A DNA stretch of 10,234 nt from an uncultured Rhodospirillaceae bacterium (lineage in GTDB: Bacteria > Pseudomonadota > Alphaproteobacteria > CAAGCB01 > CAG-977). Where the stretch lies: contig USCC01000076.1 of NCBI GenBank assembly GCA_900553035.1, positions 1-10,234 of the forward strand, written 5' to 3'. Of this stretch, positions 1 through 6,629 are shown in pieces (position 1 is the stretch's first letter; each line of letters begins with the position of its first letter). The notes beneath the pieces were generated by a model. It saw only the letters and a list, made by a program, of their open reading frames with translations, ran no database searches and had not been told where the DNA came from. Made by a program: the position numbers and the translations under genes.

Positions 1-168
1 ATTCATACTCTACGGCTTCTTCAGCGGGTGCGGTTTCATCCTGCTCAGCAACAGGGACTTCCGCTTCTTCGGGAACTTCAACGTATTCATACTCTACGGC
101 TTCTTCAGCGGGTGCGGTTTCATCCTGCTCAGCAACAGGAGCTTCCGCTTCCTCGGGGACTTCGACAT
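1..168. repeat. 84-bp in-frame tandem repeat, two copies
   Basis: Bases 1-84 and 85-168 are direct repeats of 84 bp (28 codons) that match at 78 positions by my count. The first 55 bases are identical. Shorter, diverged units of the same family follow toward the gene start: 57 bp at 169-225, 39 bp at 226-264 and 39 bp at 265-303. All unit lengths are multiples of three, so gain or loss of a unit keeps the reading frame. Because the window opens inside a unit, more copies may lie to the left. Confidence 0.9.
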
Positions 169-364
169 ACTCATACTCTACGGCTTCTTCAGCCGCGGCC
201 TCAGTGCCTTCCGGCACTTCAACATACTCGTATTCTATTCCATCTTCCGCCGGAGCTTCGGCGTATTCGTATTCCACTCCCTCTTCAGCAGGCACTTCGA
301 CATATTCGTATTCCATTTCTTCTGCCGGCTGTGCGCTCTGCGCTGTCTGAGTTTCGTCCGCCAT
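1..364 (-). CDS. Acidic Tyr/Glu tandem-repeat protein (3' end beyond window)
   Basis: I do not recognise this protein. Translated from ATG at 364-362, the visible 121 residues begin MADETQTAQSAQPAEE. They then consist of units headed by (V/I/M)EYEYVEVP or EYEYAEAP and separated by Glu/Ala/Pro-rich linkers. From the N-terminus the spacing between successive units is 13, 13, 19 and then 28 residues, and the last spacing recurs. The composition is almost only Glu, Ala, Val, Pro and Tyr, with one Asp-containing linker (AEQDETAPAEE), so the protein is strongly acidic and probably extended. No signal peptide or membrane segment is visible in this part. The start is well supported: an in-frame TAA lies immediately upstream (367-365) and a GAGGGAG ribosome-binding site sits 9 nt before the ATG. 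The frame stays open to base 1, so a folded domain could follow outside the window. The gene lies downstream of the pckG terminator and so probably has its own promoter in 365-445. Confidence 0.8.
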   Translation of the reverse strand, partial: MADETQTAQSAQPAEEMEYEYVEVPAEEGVEYEYAEAPAEDGIEYEYVEVPEGTEAAAEEAVEYEYVEVPEEAEAPVAEQDETAPAEEAVEYEYVEVPEEAEVPVAEQDETAPAEEAVEYE

Positions 365-373
365 TTAATCAAG

Positions 374-380
374 CTCCCTC
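374..380 (-). promoter_or_regulatory. Ribosome-binding site of the acidic repeat gene
   Basis: GAGGGAG on the minus strand, 9 nt before the ATG at 364. Together with the in-frame TAA directly upstream of that ATG it fixes the start codon. Confidence 0.65.
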
Positions 381-444
381 GTCTGCATTCTTACGGCTTT
401 GTATGGATGGTATTTTCCTAAAAAATCAGGCAATAAACAAGTTA

Positions 445-477
445 TAAAAAAAGAAAGGCGGATTTTTTCCGCCTTTC
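445..477 (-). terminator. Rho-independent terminator of pckG
   Basis: On the minus strand a perfect 10-bp stem, GAAAGGCGGA / TCCGCCTTTC (477-468 with 462-453), with a 5-nt A loop is followed directly by a run of seven T and then ATAAC (452-441). It lies about 20 bp after the pckG stop and ends that transcription unit before the acidic repeat gene. The plus-strand reading lacks a T-run of similar quality. Confidence 0.88.
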
Positions 478-496
478 CTGTCCAATTTCATGCGTT

Positions 497-2341
497 TTAT
501 TTTTCCGTGGGCTCCCACGTCTCGTCAGAACGTTCAAAACGCAACGACAAAAGGCTCAGTTCCGAAACAAATTCTTTCGGAAGGCGCTGCTGGTCAATGA
601 AGGGACGGAAGTATTTCTTCTGGTCTTCCGTATCCTTCAGCCCTTCCGCCTTGTCAATCGACATGAGCTTGACAAACTTCTCCTTGTCGTAATCCAGACC
701 TTCCCAGTTCAGGTCGTCATAATGCGGCAGCAGACCGACAGGGCCTTCCGTCGCACCGACGCGGTTGTGGACACGGTCGACAATCCATTCCAGCGCACGG
801 AGGTTCTCACCAAATCCGGGCCACATGAATTTGCCGTTTTCGTCCTTGCGGAACCAGTTGACCCGGAAAATCATCGGGGCATTGGGCGCCAGACGCTTCA
901 TTTCCAGCCAGTGAGAGAAATAATCTGCCATGTTATAGCCGCAGAACGGCAGCATGGCGAACGGATCGCGCCGGATACCGCCGGCACCTTCGGCCGCCGC
1001 CGTTTTTTCGGATCCCATCGTCGCGGCCAGATAAACGCCATGGCTCCAGTTGAACGACTGATAAACCAGCGGCGTGTTGTGCGCCAGACGGCCGCCGAAA
1101 ATGAACGCGCTGATGGGCACACCTTCCGGATTTTCCCAGTTCGGGTCAATCGTCGGACACTGACGGGCCGGAGCCGTGAAGCGGGCGTTCGGATGCGCCG
1201 CCGGCGTTTCAGAGGCCGGCGTCCAGTCATTGCCCTTCCAGTCAATCAGGTGCGCCGGCTTTTCTTCCGTCATGCCTTCCCACCATACGTCTCCGTCATC
1301 CGTCAGGGCGACGTTCGTGAAAATGGTGTTGGCGCGGCAGGACTGCATCGCGTTGTAGTTCGTGTGTTCGGATGTTCCCGGAGCAACACCGAAGAAACCG
1401 GCTTCCGGATTGATCGCATACAGACGGCCGTCTTTGCCCGGCTTGATCCACGCAATGTCGTCGCCGACCGTCCAGACCTTCCATCCCTTGAAAGACGCCG
1501 GCGGAATCAGCATGGCCAGGTTCGTCTTGCCGCAGGCACTGGGGAACGCGGCGGCGATATAGGTCTTTTCGCCGTCCGGGCGCTCGATGCCCGCAATCAG
1601 CATGTGCTCGGCCAGCCACCCTTCGTCGCGCGCCTGAACGGACGCGATACGCAGAGCCAGACATTTCTTGCCCAGAAGAGCATTGCCGCCGTAACCACTG
1701 CCGAACGACCAGATTTCACGCGTTTCAGGAAAATGAGTGATATAGGTGTTTTCCGGATTGCAGGGCCAGGAAACATCCTTCACCCCATCTGCCAGAGGCA
1801 TGCCCACGGAATGCATGCAGGGGATGAATGCCCCGTTTTCACCCAGAATATCCAGGACTTTCTGACCCGTGCGAGCCATGATCGCCATGTTGACGACCAC
1901 ATACGGCGAATCCGTGATTTCAACGCCGATTTTGGAAATGTGGGAACCCAGAGGTCCCATGGAGAACGGGATGACATACATTGTGCGGCCGCGCATGCAT
2001 CCTTTGAAAAGGGAGTTCAGCTTTTCACGCATTTCCTTCGGATTCGCCCAGTTGTTCGTCGGGCCGGCGTCAATTTCGCGTTCCGAACAGATGAACGTGC
2101 GGGATTCGACACGCGCAACGTCCGAGGGGTTGGAACGGGCCAGATAACTGTTCGGGCGTTTCTTTTCGTTCAGTTTGATGAAGGTTCCCTTTTTAACCAG
2201 AAGGGAACACAAATTGTCGTATTCCTCTTTGGATCCGTCGCACCAGTAAACAGAATCCGGCTGACACAACTCAGCCATTTTTTCAACCCAAGCAACCAGC
2301 TTTTGGTTTTTGGTTTTTTCCGGAGAATAATTGGTTTGCAT
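497..2341 (-). CDS. pckG: Phosphoenolpyruvate carboxykinase (GTP-type)
   Basis: Cytosolic enzyme that interconverts oxaloacetate plus GTP with phosphoenolpyruvate, CO2 and GDP, the entry step of gluconeogenesis. The 614 residues are full length for the GTP-dependent family. The kinase P-loop FPSACGKTN is at about 266-274 and carries the family's reactive cysteine. The VGDDIAW metal-site motif is near 292-298, and the substrate-binding region with FGSGYGGNALLGKK lies near 213-226. Other family blocks, such as NWFRKDENGKFMWPGFGENLR, are intact. It is unlike the shorter ATP-type PckA. The ATG at 2341 is chosen over a TTG at 2356 because GAGG lies 7 nt before the ATG; the TTG lies just upstream of that site and has none of its own. 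It is the last gene of the minus-strand run, 139 bp after envZ, with a hairpin leader upstream and a strong terminator downstream. No inactivating change is seen. Confidence 0.97.
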   Translation of the reverse strand: MQTNYSPEKTKNQKLVAWVEKMAELCQPDSVYWCDGSKEEYDNLCSLLVKKGTFIKLNEKKRPNSYLARSNPSDVARVESRTFICSEREIDAGPTNNWANPKEMREKLNSLFKGCMRGRTMYVIPFSMGPLGSHISKIGVEITDSPYVVVNMAIMARTGQKVLDILGENGAFIPCMHSVGMPLADGVKDVSWPCNPENTYITHFPETREIWSFGSGYGGNALLGKKCLALRIASVQARDEGWLAEHMLIAGIERPDGEKTYIAAAFPSACGKTNLAMLIPPASFKGWKVWTVGDDIAWIKPGKDGRLYAINPEAGFFGVAPGTSEHTNYNAMQSCRANTIFTNVALTDDGDVWWEGMTEEKPAHLIDWKGNDWTPASETPAAHPNARFTAPARQCPTIDPNWENPEGVPISAFIFGGRLAHNTPLVYQSFNWSHGVYLAATMGSEKTAAAEGAGGIRRDPFAMLPFCGYNMADYFSHWLEMKRLAPNAPMIFRVNWFRKDENGKFMWPGFGENLRALEWIVDRVHNRVGATEGPVGLLPHYDDLNWEGLDYDKEKFVKLMSIDKAEGLKDTEDQKKYFRPFIDQQRLPKEFVSELSLLSLRFERSDETWEPTEK

Positions 2342-2348
2342 TGAACTG

Positions 2349-2352
2349 CCTC
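2349..2352 (-). promoter_or_regulatory. pckG ribosome-binding site (decides the start)
   Basis: GAGG on the minus strand, 7 nt before ATG 2341. It falls inside the short extension that a TTG start at 2356 would add, which argues that translation begins at the ATG. Confidence 0.6.
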
Positions 2353-2353
2353 G

Positions 2354-2379
2354 CAAAATAAAGCCTGTGGAGAACAGGC
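2354..2379 (-). terminator. Terminator-like hairpin in the envZ-pckG gap (terminator or attenuator)
   Basis: On the minus strand GCCTGT-TCTCC-ACAGGC forms a 6-bp stem with a 5-nt loop (2379-2363), followed by TTTATTTT. This resembles a modest intrinsic terminator, yet it ends only a few bases before the pckG ribosome-binding site. It could stop envZ read-through or act as a leader attenuator. The short stem and broken T-run make either role uncertain. Confidence 0.4.
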
Positions 2380-2438
2380 CGGGTGTGAAACTTCGAAACG
2401 CCGGCTGTCGAGCGGCACTTTCGAATAAGGGAGTGTAG

Positions 2439-2455
2439 CGGAAAAACGTTTTCCG
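2439..2455. repeat. Inverted repeat in the envZ-pckG gap
   Basis: CGGAAAA / TTTTCCG arms of 7 bp around a 3-nt centre. No T-run follows on either strand, so it is a poor terminator. It could be an operator or an mRNA 3'-end structure after envZ. The function is unknown. Confidence 0.4.
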
Positions 2456-2480
2456 GGGTAGTCTTTTCTGAAAATAAAAT

Positions 2481-3836
2481 TCAGCGGGGGAAGCGCAGAA
2501 CGACTTTCAGGCCGCCCAGAGAGCTGTCTTCCATAAAGATCTTTCCGCCGTGCGCCAGAACGATGTCGCGCGTGATGGTCAGGCCCAGGCCGACCCCGCC
2601 GGTCTGGGAATTCCGGGATTCATCCAGACGGAAGAACGCCTTGAAAACGTCTTCGCGTTTTTCGCGCGGAATGCCGGGGCCGTTGTCCTCGACGCTGATT
2701 TCAACGTATTTGTCCTGCACGTTCATTGCGACGTTGACGACACTGCCGTATCTTTGCGCGTTGGTGACCAGATTCCACAGGCACCGCTTGAAATCACTGC
2801 GCCGCACGTCCATTTCCAGGGCGGCATTGCTGATGAACTGCAAAGACAGTCCTTCACGCCGCAAAGACTGAAGCGTTTCGGAAACCAGACGGTTGATGTC
2901 GGTCTTTTCCGCCGTCTCTTTTCCTTCACCGCGGGCAAAATCAAGATACCCGTTGACCATGTGTTCCATTTCCGCCACATCGTTCAACAGATCGCGGATA
3001 TTTTCGTCGTTCCCCATCATGGCCAGCTGAAGCCTCATGCGGGTCAGCGGTGTGCGCAGATCATGGGAAACGCCGGCCAGCATCCGCGTCCGGTCGTCAA
3101 TGTGGCGGCGGATGCGGTCGCGCATCTGAATGAACGCCGTCGCCGCCTGCCGGACTTCCGTCGCGCCCTCGGGTTTAAAGTTTTCAACGTCGCGGCCCAG
3201 CCCGAATTTTTCGGCCGCAGCGGCCAGACGCAGAATCGGACGGATCTGGTTGCGCATGAACAGAACGGCGATTCCCATGAACAGAAAGGAAACGAGAATG
3301 ACCCAAAGGACGAAAACATACGTCGTCGAGCTGAAAAAGCGCTTGTAAGGCAGAAAAACCTCGACCGTGTTTTCCGGTAGGTAGAACAGGACGCGCAGAG
3401 CCTTCTGATCCGGCATATTCTGAACGATAAAGGGATAGCCGACGTTTTCAAGTGCGGGCATAAGCTCCGACGCCATGACCGACGTTTTAAAGGACAGCCG
3501 CTGTTTCGGCACGGGCTGAGGCGGCAGGAAATTGATCAGAAGCCCGATATAGGACTGGGCAATCGTCAGGACAGTGTCCTTGTCCTCCTGTTCGGGAAAG
3601 GCTCGGTACAGGACGATGACGCCTTTGATATCTGCCGCGATGCCCAGAGCAAGCCGGCGGCTGACCGACTGCCAGTGGTTGTCATAAAAGACAAAACCGC
3701 TGACGGCCTGAATAATGATGACGGGCAGCACGACAATCATGATGGAACGCGCCCACAGCTTTTTGGGAAAAATACGCAGACGGATGTAACGGACGATATA
3801 GTTGTAGCGATCGTGCAGGGCGTTCAGAAAGTTCAT
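2481..3836 (-). CDS. envZ: EnvZ-like sensor histidine kinase
   Basis: Inner-membrane sensor kinase (451 aa) that autophosphorylates on His and passes the phosphate to the adjacent OmpR-like regulator. A transmembrane helix at about 31-51 and another at about 172-193 enclose a periplasmic domain of about 120 residues. A HAMP linker runs to about 245. The H-box reads VSHDLRTPLTR with His258, the N-box RCLWNLVTNAQRYGS has Asn355 and Asn359, the G1 box is EDNGPGIP (383-390), the F-box is KAFFRLD and the G2 box is GGVGLGLT (413-420), so all catalytic elements are intact. The N-terminal pattern, ending TM1 with FVFYDNHW, is typical of alphaproteobacterial EnvZ-type kinases. The ATG lies 12 bp after the ompR stop, with AAGG overlapping that stop, so the pair is probably co-translated. 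The signal sensed cannot be read from the sequence, and classical osmosensing should not be assumed. Confidence 0.9.
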   Translation of the reverse strand: MNFLNALHDRYNYIVRYIRLRIFPKKLWARSIMIVVLPVIIIQAVSGFVFYDNHWQSVSRRLALGIAADIKGVIVLYRAFPEQEDKDTVLTIAQSYIGLLINFLPPQPVPKQRLSFKTSVMASELMPALENVGYPFIVQNMPDQKALRVLFYLPENTVEVFLPYKRFFSSTTYVFVLWVILVSFLFMGIAVLFMRNQIRPILRLAAAAEKFGLGRDVENFKPEGATEVRQAATAFIQMRDRIRRHIDDRTRMLAGVSHDLRTPLTRMRLQLAMMGNDENIRDLLNDVAEMEHMVNGYLDFARGEGKETAEKTDINRLVSETLQSLRREGLSLQFISNAALEMDVRRSDFKRCLWNLVTNAQRYGSVVNVAMNVQDKYVEISVEDNGPGIPREKREDVFKAFFRLDESRNSQTGGVGLGLTITRDIVLAHGGKIFMEDSSLGGLKVVLRFPR

Positions 3837-3848
3837 TGTCAGGGAGCC

Positions 3849-4553
3849 TTAATCGGGAATGAGGGAATAGCCTTTGCCGCGGATCGTCTGGATGTAGCGC
3901 GGTTGGCGGACGTCGGGTTCGATTTTGCGGCGCAGGCGCGTGATCTGGACGTCAATGGTGCGCAGATTTGTTTCGTTGCCCGTTTTCTGAGCCAGCTCCT
4001 CACGCGAAATGTCCTGTCCGGCTCGTTCCGCCAGCAACTGAAGCAGGGCGGCTTCCGCCAGGGGAAGGCGGATGCGTTCCGAGCCGCGGTAAAGAATCCG
4101 GCCGTCCAGGTCATAATGGTGGATACCAAGCCGGACTTCGGCCTTTTGTTTTTCGGGCGGCTTGCTCATGACGCGGCGCAGGATGCTGTTGATGCGCAGC
4201 AGCAGTTCACGGGGTTCAAAAGGCTTTGACAGGTAATCGTCCGCCCCGGATTCCAGCCCGTGGATACGGTCGTCGGTCTCGCCCATGGCCGTCAGCATCA
4301 GGACGGGAACATTTTCCCCGGCGGCGCGCAGGCGGTCGGTAAATTCAATCCCGGTTTCGCGCGGCATCATGACGTCAACAACCAGAAGGTCAAAAACAAA
4401 CCAGGACATCATTTCGTCGGCTTCGGCGGTATCGGCGGCCGAAAAAACCTTGAACCCGCTGTCCGAAAGGAATTTCTGCAACAGGCGGCGCAGACGGTTG
4501 TCATCGTCAACGACGAGGATAAGAGGGTTGTTCAAAGACTGTTCGGCTTTCAT
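3849..4553 (-). CDS. ompR: OmpR-family response regulator
   Basis: DNA-binding response regulator (234 aa) and partner of the downstream kinase. The receiver domain occupies about residues 10-125: acidic pocket VVDDD (14-18), phospho-acceptor Asp60 in LLVVDVMMP, Thr88 in MLTAMGE and Lys110 in SKPFEPREL. A winged-helix Trans_Reg_C domain fills about 140-234 and ends RYIQTIRGKGYSLIPD, with the recognition-helix segment NLRTIDVQITRLRRKIEP. Two ATGs (4559 and 4553) and a TTG (4580) are possible starts. I chose 4553 because AAGG lies 9 nt before it but only 3 nt before 4559. It follows comM by about 130 bp, so it may have its own promoter. As a family it controls envelope genes such as porins; targets here are unknown. 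Confidence 0.92.
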   Translation of the reverse strand: MKAEQSLNNPLILVVDDDNRLRRLLQKFLSDSGFKVFSAADTAEADEMMSWFVFDLLVVDVMMPRETGIEFTDRLRAAGENVPVLMLTAMGETDDRIHGLESGADDYLSKPFEPRELLLRINSILRRVMSKPPEKQKAEVRLGIHHYDLDGRILYRGSERIRLPLAEAALLQLLAERAGQDISREELAQKTGNETNLRTIDVQITRLRRKIEPDVRQPRYIQTIRGKGYSLIPD

Positions 4554-4562
4554 TGTCATCTG

Positions 4563-4566
4563 CCTT
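4563..4566 (-). promoter_or_regulatory. ompR ribosome-binding site
   Basis: AAGG (within AAAAGG) on the minus strand. Its spacing is 9 nt to ATG 4553 and 3 nt to ATG 4559, which favours the shorter protein. Confidence 0.5.
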
Positions 4567-4684
4567 TTCGGTCGGTTCAATTCCCGTTCCGCGGGGATAT
4601 TTTTTCTATCGTACCCGAGCTTAAATCCGGCGGGAAGGAAAAATTCGCGAGAGGCTTCGTAAAATCCGACCCGCAGAGCGGCGT

Positions 4685-6208
4685 TCAGTCGCGGCCGTAC
4701 AGAATCCGGCGGCAGGAAAGGGCTTCGGCGATATGGGGCGGCTGAATTCCGTCCTGCTTTGCCAGGTCGGCAATCGTACGTGCGACACGCAGAACACGGT
4801 GGTACCCGCGGGCTGAAAGGCGCATTTTCCCGGCGGCTCTGACCAGAAGTTCGCGCGCGTCATCGGACAGTTCGGCGGTCTGCTCCAGAAGCGGAGCCGA
4901 CGCGTCGGCGTTGCGATACACACCCGAATCGGGCGCCGCCTGCCGGTAACGCCGCTTTTGACGCTCAAGCGCTTCCGCAACGCGGGCGGCAATGACGGCA
5001 GAGCTTTCTCCGGCCGAAATACGCGCAAGTTCCCAGGGCGGAACGGAAGGTACGTCAATGTGGATGTCGATTCGGTCAAGCAGAGGGCCGGACAGGCGGG
5101 ACTGGTACTCTTCGGCGCATTTCGGAGCGCGGGAACATTCCTGTCCGTTGACGCCCAGATAACCGCACCGGCACGGGTTCATGGCCGCGACAAGCTGGAA
5201 GCGAGCCGGATAAGTGACGTGCATGTTGACCCGTGCGACCGACACCTCTCCGGTTTCCAGAGGCTGGCGCAGGGCTTCAAGGGTCGTGCGCGGAAATTCG
5301 GGCAGTTCGTCCAGGAAAAGAACACCTTTGTGCGCCAGGGAAATTTCGCCGGGTTTTGCTTTCTGGCCGCCGCCGGTCAAAGCCGGCATGGAGGCGGAAT
5401 GATGCGGCGCACGGAAGGGACGTTCCGTAATCAGACGCCCGTCACGCAGTAGCCCGGCCACCGAATGCACCATGCTGACTTCAAGAATCTCTTCAACCGA
5501 CAGCGGCGGCAGCAGGCCGGGAAGACGAGCCGCCAGCATTGATTTTCCAGATCCCGGCGGTCCGATCATCAGAAGGTTGTGACCGCCGGCCGCGGCAATT
5601 TCAACGGCCCGTTTCGCGCTTTCCTGCCCTTTGATGTCCTTCATGTCCGGATACGCCGTCCCGGAAGTGATTTCCGCCGGTTTCGGCGGTATCAGGAACT
5701 GTTCCTCCTTGAAGTGGTTGATCAGCTGAAGAAGCGACTCGGGTGCCAGAAGCTGTTTATTACCCGACCATGCGGCTTCGGGGCCCTGTGCTTCGGCACA
5801 GACAAAGGCAAAGCCTTCTCCGGTGGCGGCAACGGCCGCCGGCAGAACGCCCGGAACCGGTGCGATGCGTCCGTCCAAGCCCAACTCGCCCATGACCGTC
5901 ATATCTTCGACCTTGTGCGCCGGGATGATTTCCATGGCAACCAGCAGGCCGAGAGCAATCGGCAGGTCAAAATGCGACCCTTCCTTCATGACGTCGGCCG
6001 GGGCGAGGTTGATTGTGATTCTTTTCGCGGGAAGGGCCAGTCCGATGGAATTCAGCGCGGCGCGGATGCGTTCCCGGCTTTCTCCGACGGCCTTGTCGGG
6101 CAGGCCGACAATGGTAAAAGCCGGAAGGCCGCCTGAAATGTGGACTTCAACGGTAATGGGCAGAACTTCGATGCCTTTGAAAGCGACCGTCCGGATACGC
6201 GCAAGCAT
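4685..6208 (-). CDS. comM: ComM/YifB AAA+ ATPase (Mg-chelatase-like)
   Basis: Member of the YifB/ComM family (507 aa, full length). In naturally competent bacteria ComM is a hexameric helicase that promotes branch migration during integration of incoming DNA. The N-terminal Lon-protease-like (ChlI) domain spans about 20-145. The Mg-chelatase-type AAA+ core follows, with Walker A GPPGSGKS (216-223) and Walker B VLFLDE (296-301). A cysteine cluster, NPCRCGY with C346 and C348 plus C358 and C364, probably binds zinc, and LLDRIDIHIDVP follows. The C-terminal Mg_chelatase_C region is at about 410-505. It starts 3 bp after the lipoprotein stop, so the two are very likely co-transcribed. The family is also widespread in bacteria not known to be competent, so natural transformation is not proven here. 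Confidence 0.95.
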   Translation of the reverse strand: MLARIRTVAFKGIEVLPITVEVHISGGLPAFTIVGLPDKAVGESRERIRAALNSIGLALPAKRITINLAPADVMKEGSHFDLPIALGLLVAMEIIPAHKVEDMTVMGELGLDGRIAPVPGVLPAAVAATGEGFAFVCAEAQGPEAAWSGNKQLLAPESLLQLINHFKEEQFLIPPKPAEITSGTAYPDMKDIKGQESAKRAVEIAAAGGHNLLMIGPPGSGKSMLAARLPGLLPPLSVEEILEVSMVHSVAGLLRDGRLITERPFRAPHHSASMPALTGGGQKAKPGEISLAHKGVLFLDELPEFPRTTLEALRQPLETGEVSVARVNMHVTYPARFQLVAAMNPCRCGYLGVNGQECSRAPKCAEEYQSRLSGPLLDRIDIHIDVPSVPPWELARISAGESSAVIAARVAEALERQKRRYRQAAPDSGVYRNADASAPLLEQTAELSDDARELLVRAAGKMRLSARGYHRVLRVARTIADLAKQDGIQPPHIAEALSCRRILYGRD

Positions 6209-6211
6209 GGC

Positions 6212-6502
6212 TTACCAGCGCGGGATGTCTTGCTTGTCGCGGAAACGCCGCGTCGGATAGGACCCTTTCTGCGGGATGTCGTCATGTCCCGGGAAAACGG
6301 ATTTGTCCTTCAGACGCACAAACCCCTGTTCTTCCATAAAATCGGCGCATTCCTCCGCGGAAATGTCGGGAGTCGTTTCACAATAGACGACTTCACGGCT
6401 GACGGGTTGCTGCAGAATAATCATCGGATCGCCCGCGGGGATGATCACTCTCGTGCATCCGCAGAGGCCGAGTAAAACAAGGCATAAAGCTGATTTCTTC
6501 AT
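6212..6502 (-). CDS. Small putative lipoprotein of unknown function
   Basis: A 96-residue protein that I do not recognise. It begins MKKSALCLVLLGLCGC, a lipoprotein signal peptide of two lysines, a hydrophobic stretch and the lipobox L13-C-G-C16. Cys16 would be lipidated and the protein held at the inner or outer membrane. The cysteine at position -2 of the lipobox is less common than Ala or Ser. The mature part is about 80 residues with two further cysteines (YCETTP and EECADF), which could form a disulfide, and a basic C-terminus ending DIPRW. The start at 6502 is chosen over an in-frame ATG at 6553 because CAGGA lies 6 nt upstream and the signal peptide starts exactly there. It is the first gene of the minus-strand run, divergent from the ATP-grasp gene, and is probably co-transcribed with comM. 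Confidence 0.8.
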   Translation of the reverse strand: MKKSALCLVLLGLCGCTRVIIPAGDPMIILQQPVSREVVYCETTPDISAEECADFMEEQGFVRLKDKSVFPGHDDIPQKGSYPTRRFRDKQDIPRW

Positions 6503-6508
6503 CACGCA

Positions 6509-6513
6509 TCCTG
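6509..6513 (-). promoter_or_regulatory. Ribosome-binding site of the lipoprotein gene
   Basis: CAGGA on the minus strand, 6 nt before ATG 6502. It supports the start that places the signal peptide at the N-terminus rather than 17 residues inside. Confidence 0.6.
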
Positions 6514-6558
6514 TTGAAGGGAAAACGGTTGTCCTTTTCATTTCATATTTCATTTTTC

Positions 6559-6571
6559 AATCAAATTGATT
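6559..6571. repeat. Inverted repeat AATCAA-A-TTGATT in the divergent promoter region
   Basis: A perfect 6-bp inverted repeat with a 1-bp centre, lying midway between the two divergent genes. Its right arm doubles as a -35-like TTGATT for the plus strand and its left arm reads TTGATT on the minus strand. It could be an operator for a dimeric regulator or simply overlapping -35 elements. Confidence 0.4.
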
Positions 6572-6594
6572 AAAAACAAACTAACATATAAGAT
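6566..6594 (+). promoter_or_regulatory. Candidate sigma-70-type promoter for the ATP-grasp/Alpha-E operon
   Basis: TTGATT (6566-6571), a 17-bp spacer and TAAGAT (6589-6594) within an AT-rich stretch that contrasts with the GC-rich coding DNA around it. It would start transcription near 6600, about 30 nt before the ATG. The boxes are imperfect, so this is a prediction from pattern only. Confidence 0.45.
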
Positions 6595-6617
6595 GAATTG
6601 TTTAAAACGAAATATCC

Positions 6618-6623
6618 GGGAGG
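6618..6623 (+). promoter_or_regulatory. Strong ribosome-binding site of the ATP-grasp gene
   Basis: GGGAGG followed by six T and the ATG at 6630. The near-consensus match and spacing make the start secure. Confidence 0.75.
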
Positions 6624-6629
6624 TTTTTT

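Noticed and set aside
1..303. CRISPR-like array, because of the regular direct repeats
   Set aside because: Repeats are contiguous, in frame, of varied length and without unique spacers; they encode a repeat protein.
28..447. Plus-strand open frame across the 84-bp repeats, rich in Leu/Pro/Gln/Arg
   Set aside because: It is the mirror of the acidic repeat gene, which has a better start, an in-frame stop directly upstream and a ribosome-binding site. The plus-strand frame also runs into the pckG terminator region.
722..2344. A 540-codon open frame on the plus strand opposite pckG
   Set aside because: It lies wholly antisense to a full-length, motif-complete PEP carboxykinase, resembles no family, is rich in Arg/His/Pro as expected from reading GC-biased codons backwards, and has no convincing ribosome-binding site.
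2550..3380. Long plus-strand frame opposite envZ
   Set aside because: Antisense to a histidine kinase with all catalytic boxes intact; composition is typical of a shadow frame.
4554..4684. Possible ompR promoter (TACGAT at 4613-4608, minus strand)
   Set aside because: A -10-like box is present, but no acceptable -35 lies at a normal distance, so I did not list it as a feature. Nothing else is evident in this gap of about 130 bp apart from a short CCCG/CGGG stem.
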